Assembly: GCF_005765165.1 (NCBI RefSeq)
Contig: NZ_VCIW01000004.1
Coordinates: 62,001-126,000 of the forward strand
Reading direction: 5' to 3'
Length of the DNA: 64,000 nucleotides
Source of the DNA: Paenibacillus antri
GTDB taxonomy: Bacteria; Bacillota; Bacilli; Paenibacillales; YIM-B00363
The stretch's first letter is position 1, and every line of letters starts with the position of its first letter. Positions 56,780 through 64,000 of the stretch are shown here, in pieces. The translations under genes and the position numbers were made by a program. The notes under the pieces were generated by a model. The model saw only the letters and a list, made by a program, of their open reading frames with translations, had not been told where the DNA came from and did no database searches.

Positions 56780-56941
56780 CGTACCGCGCCTCCTTACCGA
56801 TCATTCGGAATCCTTAGGAATTATTGTAACGAAGAACGCGCGTTTTGTGCTAGAGAAGATCGATTTGCCGCCTGACGCCGAACGCCGCAGAGACGCTAGG
56901 ATAGAGAGGAGACAAATTTATCGAAAAGGCGGGAGTTACGC

Positions 56942-57706
56942 ATGATCGTTGCGGGGACGGAGTTTTCGTTGGAGCGGTACCGGACGGAGGGGTACAGCGG
57001 GCCGATCGCGGGGCTGAGCTTGGAAGAGGCGGAGGCGGGGTACCGGTCGTTCTTCGAGACGCTGGGACAGTCCCGGCATCGGCCCGGACCGACGTCGGCG
57101 AACTTATCGGCGTGGCATCATCGGCATCGGTGGGCGTACGACCTGGCGACGCACCCGCGGATCGTGCAGGCGATGCGGTCGATCCTCGGGCCGGATATAA
57201 TTTTGTGGGCGATGCATTTCTGGTACAAGGAACCGAGGAACGAGAAGTTCATCCCTTGGCACCAAGACATCAATTACTGGCCGATGGAGCCGGAGATCAA
57301 TGCGACGGCATGGGTCAGTCTAGGATTTTCCTTGACGGAAAACGGCTGCCTGCGCGTCATTCCGGGGACGCACGAGCTGGATGCCGAGCATACGAGCATG
57401 AACGACGGGACGAGCGCGTTCGGCGAAGGGCTTCGCGGCGACTTGGTCGACGAGTCGGAGGCGGTCGACGTGGAGATGTCGCCCGGACAGATCGTCTTTT
57501 TCAACGAGAGATTATTTCATGGCTCGAACCGGAACGCGTCGGACATTCCGAGGGTGGCATTCTCGGTACGGTATACGACGCCGGAGGTCGCCTTCAAGTT
57601 GGACGACTGGGGCGGGGACAAAAGCCGGATTCGCACGTTCTTAGTGTCCGGGGAGGATCGGTATCGGCGCAACGACGCGATCCGCGGGGTCGTACCGAAT
57701 GAATGA
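56942..57706 (+). CDS. Phytanoyl-CoA dioxygenase (PhyH) family protein 3
   Basis: This 254-residue oxygenase has iron ligands H107 and D109 in PWHQDINYW, and H193 in RLFHGSNRN, with an arginine in RVAFSVRY for 2-oxoglutarate. It is longer at the N-terminus than the protein at 28935. The ATG follows GGCGGGA. Third base usage is strongly G in its first half (many GCG, CGG and GGG codons), unlike its neighbours. It stands between an AraC regulator and the FAD enzyme and probably acts on the same compound. Confidence 0.9.
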   Translation: MIVAGTEFSLERYRTEGYSGPIAGLSLEEAEAGYRSFFETLGQSRHRPGPTSANLSAWHHRHRWAYDLATHPRIVQAMRSILGPDIILWAMHFWYKEPRNEKFIPWHQDINYWPMEPEINATAWVSLGFSLTENGCLRVIPGTHELDAEHTSMNDGTSAFGEGLRGDLVDESEAVDVEMSPGQIVFFNERLFHGSNRNASDIPRVAFSVRYTTPEVAFKLDDWGGDKSRIRTFLVSGEDRYRRNDAIRGVVPNE

Positions 57707-57797
57707 AATAAAATATATGTCGATATAAAAAAAGTGCATTCGCTTTATTCCGTCTTCGGACTATCATGAAATTAATTATAAAACAGGAGGCTTGGTC

Positions 57798-60041
57798 ATG
57801 AGGACGGAGACGGTCACGACAGACATTACGGTAATCGGCGGGGGGCTTGCGGGCGTATGCGCCGCCGTCGCCGCGGCGCGGCTCGGGCGAACGGTAGCCC
57901 TCGTGCAGAACCGGCCCGTGCTCGGCGGCAACTCGAGCAGCGAGGTTCGCGTCTGGGTGTGCGGCGCGACGGCGCACGGTACGCAGCGGTATGCGCGGGA
58001 GACGGGGATCATGGGCGAGATGTTCGTCGAAAATCAATACATCAATCCCGAGGGCAATCCGTATTTCTGGGATCTCACCGTGCTGCAAACCGTTCGCGCG
58101 GAGAAAAATATACAACTGTTCCTCAACACGGACGTGCATGAAGTCGAAGCCGACGGCCCAGAGGACGACCGTGTCATTCGTTCGGTCACCGGTTGGATGA
58201 TGGGCAGCGAGCGGCGCATTCGGTTCGAGAGCGAGATGTTTCTCGATTGCACCGGCGACGGGCTGGTCGGCTTCCTCGCGGGGGCGAAATACCGGTTGGG
58301 TCGGGAAGCGCGCTCGGAATACGACGAGGAATGGGCGCCAGAGGTCGCGGACGACATTACGCTAGGCAGCACGCTCTTGTTCTACACGAAGGATGTCGGC
58401 CAGCCGGTGAAATACATCGCGCCGGACTTCGCCAAGGACATCACGAAGACGTCGATTCCGCTGCGCCGCGTCATTCGAAGCGGCGACAACGGCTGCGCGT
58501 ACTGGTGGATCGAATGGGGCGGAGAGTTGGATACCGTCCACGACAACGAACGAATCCGGGACGAGCTGTGGGCCGTCATATACGGCATCTGGGATTATAT
58601 TAAGAATTCCGGCAAGTTCGACGCGGAGAACATGACGCTCGAGTGGGTCGGCTCGCTGCCCGGGAAGCGGGAATACCGGCGGTTCGTCGGCGACTACGTC
58701 CTGAACCAGAACGACATTCTCGAGCAGAAGGCGTTCCCCGACCGCGTCGCCTTCGGCGGCTGGTCGATCGATCTGCATCCGCCGCAAGGCGTATACGCCG
58801 AGGAAAGCGGCTCGAAGCATCTCCATATGAACGGCGTGTATTCGATCCCGTTCCGCTCGCTCTATTCCGCGAACGTCCGGAATATGCTCATGGCGGGCCG
58901 CAATATCAGCGCGACCCACGTCGCCTTCGGCACGACGCGGGTCATGGCGACATGCGCGGTCATCGGGGAAGCCGCCGGGTCGGGCGCCGCCTTGGCGGTA
59001 CAGAAGGGCGTGACGCCTCGAGAGATCGCGAACGACCATATCGACGAGCTGCAGCAAATCATGCTGCGTCAAGACGCCTCCATCGTCGGTCTCCGCAACG
59101 AAGACGCGCTCGACTTGGCGCGTCGGGCTGCCGTCTCCGCCTCGAGCGCGCGGACGACGATCGCCGTGACGTCGCCGGAAGAGAGCGTCCCGTTAGCCGA
59201 GGACGTCGGCATACTCATCCCCGTTAACCCGGCGGTGGAGGGCGTTGAGCTGCTGCTCGACGCCGACTCCGCGACGACGGTCGAGGTAGAGCTCTGGAGC
59301 ACGGGGCGGGCGGAAAATTACGTTCCGCACGAGCGCGCGGCGGCGGCGGCCGTCGACGTTCCGGCAGGCGAGCGGCAATGGGTTCCGATCGACCTTCGCT
59401 GGCGTCCGGACCAACCGCAGAACGCGTTCCTTATCGTGAAGGCGAACCAGGCGCTTAAGCTGTACCGATCCGGCGAGGCGCATACCGGCATTCTGCCGTT
59501 CGTCAAGAGGGAGCAGCCCGACAGAGATCCGAAGCTGGAGTTTCAATTGCAGCAGCAGGTCGTCGTCTGGCGGATGAACGGGCAAGCGCGCAAGCCGTTC
59601 TGCTTGAAGGTCGCTCCGGCTACGAACGCTTACGAGCCGGCCAACGTCGCGGGAGGCTATCTCCGGCCGTACGGCGGACCGAACCTATGGTCTTCGGCCG
59701 ACCTCGCGGAGGGGCGCCCGGAGTGGATCGAGCTGAGCTGGGAGGAAGAGATCGAGGCGGGCGAAATTCATCTGGTGTTCAACGACGACGTCAACGAAGA
59801 CTTAATCAATCTGCATCATCATCGTACGCCGTTCGAAGTCATCCCGGAGCTGGTGAAGGATTATGCGATCGAAGCGTTCGCGAACGGCGAATGGACGACG
59901 CTGCATCGGGAGACGGGCAACCGCCGACGCAAGCGCGTGCACAAGCTGGCGGAGACCGTTCGGACGAAGCGGCTGCGCGTCGCGGCGGAGGCGACCAACG
60001 GCTCTCCCCGCGCGGAAATCGTCGAAATTCGAGTATATTAA
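57798..60041 (+). CDS. FAD-dependent oxidoreductase with C-terminal beta-sandwich domain
   Basis: This 747-residue protein starts with the FAD-binding ITVIGGGLAGVCAAVAAARLG and keeps the family motif LGGNSSSEVRVWVCGA, then DCTGDGLVGFLAGA near 153 and the second FAD contact MLMAGRNISATHVAFGTTRVM near 362. This is the FAD_oxidored class common in saccharolytic bacteria. Residues about 450-600 and 600-747 form one or two beta-sandwich modules resembling discoidin-type carbohydrate-binding domains. There is no signal peptide. The ATG at 57798 lies seven bases after AGGAGG. It possibly oxidises a sugar or sugar acid in concert with the PhyH protein upstream. Confidence 0.88.
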   Translation: MRTETVTTDITVIGGGLAGVCAAVAAARLGRTVALVQNRPVLGGNSSSEVRVWVCGATAHGTQRYARETGIMGEMFVENQYINPEGNPYFWDLTVLQTVRAEKNIQLFLNTDVHEVEADGPEDDRVIRSVTGWMMGSERRIRFESEMFLDCTGDGLVGFLAGAKYRLGREARSEYDEEWAPEVADDITLGSTLLFYTKDVGQPVKYIAPDFAKDITKTSIPLRRVIRSGDNGCAYWWIEWGGELDTVHDNERIRDELWAVIYGIWDYIKNSGKFDAENMTLEWVGSLPGKREYRRFVGDYVLNQNDILEQKAFPDRVAFGGWSIDLHPPQGVYAEESGSKHLHMNGVYSIPFRSLYSANVRNMLMAGRNISATHVAFGTTRVMATCAVIGEAAGSGAALAVQKGVTPREIANDHIDELQQIMLRQDASIVGLRNEDALDLARRAAVSASSARTTIAVTSPEESVPLAEDVGILIPVNPAVEGVELLLDADSATTVEVELWSTGRAENYVPHERAAAAAVDVPAGERQWVPIDLRWRPDQPQNAFLIVKANQALKLYRSGEAHTGILPFVKREQPDRDPKLEFQLQQQVVVWRMNGQARKPFCLKVAPATNAYEPANVAGGYLRPYGGPNLWSSADLAEGRPEWIELSWEEEIEAGEIHLVFNDDVNEDLINLHHHRTPFEVIPELVKDYAIEAFANGEWTTLHRETGNRRRKRVHKLAETVRTKRLRVAAEATNGSPRAEIVEIRVY

Positions 60042-60054
60042 TGGAAACCGAAGT

Positions 60055-60087
60055 ACCGTCAGGCATGCGCCTGACGGTTTTCTTTTC
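60055..60087 (+). terminator. Rho-independent terminator after the FAD enzyme gene
   Basis: A perfect 10-bp stem (ACCGTCAGGC with GCCTGACGGT) with an ATGC loop is followed by TTTTCTTTTC. It starts 13 bases after the stop codon. Confidence 0.9.
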
Positions 60088-60191
60088 TCCGCTTATCCGC
60101 GCGCAAGCCTCTCGGAAGCAGGAAAAAGGAGACGGATGCCTAATAAATATTGCAAACGCTTACTATCACTCGACAGAAGGAGGTTCGCCCC

Positions 60192-61799
60192 GTGACGATG
60201 AATCCCGTAACCGTTCTGATCGTAGACGACGAAGTGCCGATTCGCCAGGAGCTTCGCGCCTTCCCGTGGGAAAGCTGCGGCGCCGTTTGGTTCGGCGAAG
60301 CGGAGAACGGAGAAGAAGCGCTCGCCATGTGCGAGCCGCAGCCTCCCGACATTATCGTCTCGGACATTACGATGCCGACGATGGACGGTCTGACGCTGCT
60401 TCAAGAGGTGCGCCGCCGGTACCCTTCCGTGCAGTTCATTCTGCTGACCTGCCATAGCGAGTTCCAATACGCGAAGGAAGCGATCCGGCTGGGCGCTCAG
60501 GATTACATCTTGAAAGTATCGCTCGACGAGGAAGAGGTCGGCGGCGCGATTCGGAAGGCGAAGGAGGCGTTGATCCGGGATCGGGGCCATCGGCGGCAAG
60601 AACGGAAGCTGGATCGCGCGAAGTCGGCGAAGCGGCTCGAGGCGCTCTTGCACGAGTTCCGCGAGCGAGGCCGTTCGAGCCCGCCGGAGATCGATCCGGA
60701 GGAGTGGGCGCGGTTCGGCTTCGGCGATCGGTTCCCGTACCGCTTCGCGCGGCTGTGGCTTCCGGTGCCGCCCGAGGCGAGCTTGCTCGCGCAGGACGTC
60801 GTTCATACGGCGCTCCTCGACTTCGAACAGCAAAACGCGGATTGCGTCGCGTGGTTTCCGATGCACGGCGACGAATATACGATATGGTTTTCCGCTTGCG
60901 AGTCCGCCGAACGCGTGCTGCCCGCGCTGGAGAAGCTGCTGCGGGACGTTCGGACGGCGGCCGCCGCCGCGTCGCTCGTCGACGAGGACGAGCTCGTCTT
61001 CCGCGCGGTCGTCGGCGATGCTGTTCGGTGCCGGTCGGACGCGCTCGCGGCCGTTCACGCGACGTCGGAATGGAAAGAGGCGGCGTTCTATATCGACGAC
61101 GCGTCGGAGCGGCTTCGACTCGGCGTGCCGGAGCCGACGCGGGAGCTGACGGAGGAGCACCGGAGGACGCTCTCGGCCGGGCTTCGGCAAGCGGGATGGG
61201 ATGCCGACAAGCTCGTCCGCTACGCCGAAACCGAGCTGGCGTCATGGTGCGCGGCGCACCGGATCCGGCCCGCGCCGCTCAAGCAGTGGCTGTCCCAATG
61301 GCTGACGGATTGGATGTCGGGGCGGGGCGCGGAAGGCGCGGCGTACGCGAAAGCCGCGGACATCGCCGCGGCGACCGATCTGCGGACCGCGCTGGACGCG
61401 TTCGTTCGGGCCGTTCGTTCCGTCGACGCCGGCGAGGAGAGGTCCCGTCCGGAAATCCGGGAAGCGCGGCTGTGGATTCAGGACCGGCTGCAGGAACCGC
61501 TGTCGCTGCCGATGATCGCGGAGCGCGCCGGGCTCCGTCCGGAATACTTCAGTCGGTTGTTCAAGGACGAGACGGGAGAGTCGGTAAATCAATACATTAC
61601 GCGGCTCCGGATGGAGAAGGCCATGGAGCTGCTCAAGCATTCGCAGTTGAAGGTTTACGAGGTGGCGGAGGCGGTCGGCATTCCGAACTATCGGTATTTC
61701 ACGTACACGTTCCGCAATTGGGCGGGAGCCGCGCCTACGGACGTCAAGCGCAATCAGCGCTCCGCCGATCGCGGCAGGAACGAAGGTGGCCCGTCATGA
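60192..61799 (+). CDS. AraC-type response regulator (second two-component system)
   Basis: This 535-residue regulator of the YesN class has a receiver domain with D12-D13, phospho-accepting D58 in IIVSDITMP and K108 in YILKVS. A long middle region (about 130-430) of no clear family follows. The C-terminal AraC domain has AERAGLRPEYFSRLFKDETGES and VAEAVGIPNYRYFTYTFRNW. I chose GTG 60192 because AAGGAGG lies eight bases upstream; the ATG two codons on is 14 bases away. Unlike the pair at the left edge, the regulator precedes its kinase, with an ATGA overlap. It likely controls the permease genes to the right. Confidence 0.94.
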   Translation: MTMNPVTVLIVDDEVPIRQELRAFPWESCGAVWFGEAENGEEALAMCEPQPPDIIVSDITMPTMDGLTLLQEVRRRYPSVQFILLTCHSEFQYAKEAIRLGAQDYILKVSLDEEEVGGAIRKAKEALIRDRGHRRQERKLDRAKSAKRLEALLHEFRERGRSSPPEIDPEEWARFGFGDRFPYRFARLWLPVPPEASLLAQDVVHTALLDFEQQNADCVAWFPMHGDEYTIWFSACESAERVLPALEKLLRDVRTAAAAASLVDEDELVFRAVVGDAVRCRSDALAAVHATSEWKEAAFYIDDASERLRLGVPEPTRELTEEHRRTLSAGLRQAGWDADKLVRYAETELASWCAAHRIRPAPLKQWLSQWLTDWMSGRGAEGAAYAKAADIAAATDLRTALDAFVRAVRSVDAGEERSRPEIREARLWIQDRLQEPLSLPMIAERAGLRPEYFSRLFKDETGESVNQYITRLRMEKAMELLKHSQLKVYEVAEAVGIPNYRYFTYTFRNWAGAAPTDVKRNQRSADRGRNEGGPS

Positions 61800-63583
61800 A
61801 GCTGCTCCGATGGTACAACCGGCTCGGCATCGCGACGAAGCAATTCGTCTATTTGTTTTTCGTAACGCTGACCTTATTTCTCGTGCTCGCGTGGAGCAAC
61901 CTGAACGAAGCGGAGTCTTTGTTCAAGGCTCAGGTGACGCGGGACGCCGAGCTGCTCGTCGCAAGGACGAATCAATACATCGACGCGAGCCTCGACAGCG
62001 TGGAAAATATGCTGCTGCTGCTCTCGACGCGGCATGACCTGCTCGACGACGGCAACGAACGGCTGGCGGTTAAGACGCTGCAGGATTTCGCGAACTACAA
62101 CAGCTCCATCGCAAGGACGCTATATCTTGTCCGCGCCGACGGCAAGGTGTATTCCAACACGCAGGTGTCCTACGATATCATCGGGAATCCGTATCTGCAG
62201 AGCTTGTACGAGGAGGCGTTGGGCAATTACGGAGCCATCCGGGTCAGCGAGCCGTACGTCTCACCGCTGTCCGGCCATACGCTGGCCTATATGCGTCCGG
62301 TCGCCGACGAGCGGACGAAGGAAATCAAGGGCGTCGTCATCGCCGAAATCAATCTCGACCTGCTGTCCTCCCGCATCGCGCCGCTCATCTACCAGTCGTT
62401 CGCGCTCATCACCGCGAACGGCAACGTCGTGAACCGGCTGGAGCCCGGAGAGAAGCTGCTTCCCGTGCAGCCCCGGACGTACCCGCCGGAGCTGCTGCCG
62501 GACTTCGAGGCGAAGCTGCCCGAGCTGAAGACCGGCGTGGACAGCCTCTCGGTCGGAGACGAACGGCTCGTCGCGGTCAAATCGAACAAAAACCGTCTCG
62601 GATGGTCGCTGATCGCCTTCATCCCGGAGGACTATTTCTACAAGGATTTGCAGCCGCTGTATACGAACTATCGGACCGCCTCCGCCGCCATGATCGTCAT
62701 TCTGCTCTTCAGCGCGTACATGCTGTCCCGTTCGTTCACGAAGCCGATCCGCAGGCTCGTCGAGAAGATGGACCGGCTGCACGACGTGCAGATCGTGTCC
62801 AAGCTGTCGGAGACGAGGCAGGACGAGATCGGAAAGCTCGCGCGAAGCTTTAATGCCATGCTCGAACGCATTCATCTGCTGCTGCAGGAGACGAAGCGCG
62901 CCGAAGAACAGAAGAAGGAGTACGAGCTGAAGATGCTCCGCAGCCAGATCGCGCCGCACTTCCTGTACAACACGTTGGCCTGCATCAGCAGCTTGGCGAA
63001 GCAGCAGCGCATCGGGGAAGTGCGGCAGACGATCCGTTCGCTCGTCGGACTGCTGACGTTCAGCTTCGATAAACACGGCGAATTCGTCACGCTGGAGGAG
63101 GAGCTCGAAGGGCTTCGCATGTACATGCATATCCAACAGGTGCGTTACGGCGCGAACTACGCGTACGACATCGATATCGACCGTTCCTTGCTGTCGAACC
63201 GCATCTTAAAGCTCACCCTGCAGCCATTGGTGGAGAACGCGTTGTTTCACGGCATCGCGCCGAGAGGCGGAGGAACGGTATCGATCAAGGGCCGAGCGGA
63301 AAAGGGGAGGCTGCGCCTGTACGTTCGCGACGACGGCGTGGGGGTGCGTTCGAGCGACGCGCGGGACGTTCTGCGAAAGCAAACGAACGAGCCTTCGCGC
63401 CATCGGTTCACGGGCATCGGCATCGCCAACGTGCATGACCGGATCCGCATTCATTTCGGCGAGCCGTACGGCCTCAAGATCGGCGGGCGCGAAGGGGCGG
63501 GCACGGTCGTCCGCATCGATCTGCCGCTGACGAAGCTCGCCGCCGCAACTGACGGAGCCGTTCGCCTCGCCGACCGGGCGTAG
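61796..63583 (+). CDS. YesM-type sensor histidine kinase
   Basis: This 595-residue kinase is the partner of the response regulator it overlaps. The first membrane helix (KQFVYLFFVTLTLFLVLAW, about 15-34) is followed by an extracellular Cache-like sensor (about 35-290), a second helix (ASAAMIVILLFSAYML, about 300), a HAMP domain, the His_kinase box with the phospho-accepting histidine in QIAPHFLYNTLA near 395, and an HATPase domain (LVENALFHG, GIGIANVHDRI). It should sense an extracellular sugar or polysaccharide fragment. A terminator overlaps the end of the gene. Confidence 0.95.
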   Translation: MKLLRWYNRLGIATKQFVYLFFVTLTLFLVLAWSNLNEAESLFKAQVTRDAELLVARTNQYIDASLDSVENMLLLLSTRHDLLDDGNERLAVKTLQDFANYNSSIARTLYLVRADGKVYSNTQVSYDIIGNPYLQSLYEEALGNYGAIRVSEPYVSPLSGHTLAYMRPVADERTKEIKGVVIAEINLDLLSSRIAPLIYQSFALITANGNVVNRLEPGEKLLPVQPRTYPPELLPDFEAKLPELKTGVDSLSVGDERLVAVKSNKNRLGWSLIAFIPEDYFYKDLQPLYTNYRTASAAMIVILLFSAYMLSRSFTKPIRRLVEKMDRLHDVQIVSKLSETRQDEIGKLARSFNAMLERIHLLLQETKRAEEQKKEYELKMLRSQIAPHFLYNTLACISSLAKQQRIGEVRQTIRSLVGLLTFSFDKHGEFVTLEEELEGLRMYMHIQQVRYGANYAYDIDIDRSLLSNRILKLTLQPLVENALFHGIAPRGGGTVSIKGRAEKGRLRLYVRDDGVGVRSSDARDVLRKQTNEPSRHRFTGIGIANVHDRIRIHFGEPYGLKIGGREGAGTVVRIDLPLTKLAAATDGAVRLADRA

Positions 63584-63605
63584 CGCGGCTCCGTCTTCTT
63601 TTTTA
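63552..63605 (+). terminator. Terminator overlapping the kinase stop codon
   Basis: ACGGAGCCG inside the coding end pairs with CGGCTCCGT just after the stop, with a 25-base loop, followed by CTTCTTTTTT. It closes the two-component operon and separates it from the transporter gene. Confidence 0.75.
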
Positions 63606-63681
63606 CAAAAATTCGAACACTTTTTCAGGTTTTGTGCATAACGGCCGACGGCGAAAATCGACTACACTGATTTCAGCGGGT

Positions 63682-63695
63682 GACAGCGCTTACAA
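63682..63695. promoter_or_regulatory. Consensus cre site before the permease gene
   Basis: TGACAGCGCTTACA fits the cre consensus TGWNANCGNTNWCA at every position. It lies 23 bases before the permease start codon and after a weak -10-like TACACT (63664), where CcpA or another LacI-family repressor would block transcription. Confidence 0.7.
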
Positions 63696-63718
63696 ATCGG
63701 ATGGAGAGGGGAAATCCA

Positions 63719-64000
63719 TGGTCGGAAACGCCTTGCGAAAATTCGGGCCGTTCTACTTGATGCTCTTGCCCGGCGTCGTTTATTTCATCGTCTTCCGTTA
63801 CTTTCCGATGTACGGAATGATCATCGCCTTCAAAGATTTCGCGATCATGGAAGGCATCATGGGCAGCGATTGGGCGAACCCGTGGTTCAAACATTTTCAG
63901 ACGTTCTACAATTCGCCCTACTTCGAACAGCTGTTAACGAACACGCTGCTTATTAGCTTGTACAAACTCGTCTGGGGGACCGTTCCTCCGATCCTGTTGG
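63719..64000 (+). CDS. ABC sugar transporter permease, LplB-like, 3' end outside the window
   Basis: The first 94 residues are visible. They begin with VGNALRKFGPFYLMLLPGV and contain the first hydrophobic helix and the conserved YFPMYGMIIAFKDF of LplB-type permeases, then a second helix at the window edge. The ATG follows GAGAGGGGAAA. The close match in layout to the permease at 14705 (YLPLYGWLIAFQDF) supports the call. It is presumably the first gene of a transport operon controlled by the two-component system upstream and by the cre site. Confidence 0.93.

Noticed and set aside
57712-57797. An AT-rich stretch before the FAD enzyme gene as an insertion junction
   Set aside because: It has no terminal repeats or target duplication, and ordinary promoter regions in this window are equally AT-rich.

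Overview
The window looks like the chromosome of a GC-rich, spore-forming member of the Paenibacillaceae (Paenibacillus, Cohnella or a close relative). The grounds are the YesM-type sensor kinases paired with AraC-type response regulators, LplB/LplC-like sugar permeases without a local ATPase, a YheC/YheD-type spore coat-associated protein, a YeeI-type YebC protein, Bacillus-style ribosome binding sites with GTG and TTG starts, and LacI-type operators. No rRNA, tRNA, CRISPR array, insertion sequence or phage gene was seen. All but three genes lie on the + strand.

Layout. (1) Positions 2-11173 hold one tight operon: the end of a sensor kinase, its AraC-type response regulator, a DegT aminotransferase, an 835-residue protein of unknown family, a GH38 alpha-mannosidase, a deacetylase-like protein and a Gfo/Idh/MocA dehydrogenase, closed by a terminator. 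(2) 11311-14551 carries a 2-hydroxyacid dehydrogenase, a YheC/D-like protein and a membrane diguanylate cyclase. (3) 14705-21266 is a catabolic unit with two permeases, a lipoprotein binding protein, a GH42 beta-galactosidase and a TIM-barrel isomerase, behind a promoter that overlaps a cre-like site. (4) 21414-27717 is a mixed stretch: SDR, NHL propeller, hemerythrin behind an FNR-type box, a 53-residue membrane protein, DUF2277, DUF1992, YeeI, and a histidine kinase fused to a stressosome-type STAS domain.

(5) 27851-43615 is the most unusual part. A LacI regulator, a divergent pair (PhyH dioxygenase and AraC regulator) and a nine-gene operon share a set of LacI-type operators. The operon encodes a 989-residue membrane-anchored binding protein, two permeases, an NHL-TPR membrane protein, a Yip1-like membrane protein, a DUF5696 protein with a probable TIM barrel, two more permeases and a lipoprotein binding protein. 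It reads as a two-transporter glycan uptake and sensing system whose middle proteins have no established role.

(6) 43683-52925 continues with dehydrogenases of three families, a second PhyH, a second LacI paralogue, a divergent GH13-type hydrolase and a TIM-barrel isomerase; these probably oxidise and cleave the imported sugar. (7) 53004-54445 encodes an amidohydrolase and a Rieske protein, and 54542-55894 a secreted protein with an SLH-like segment. (8) 55946-60041 has an AraC regulator divergent from a third PhyH and a large FAD enzyme. (9) 60192-64000 has a second two-component system (regulator first, then kinase) followed by the start of a permease gene behind a consensus cre site. No transporter ATPase is encoded in the window, so all permease pairs presumably share a distant MsmX/MsmK-type ATPase.
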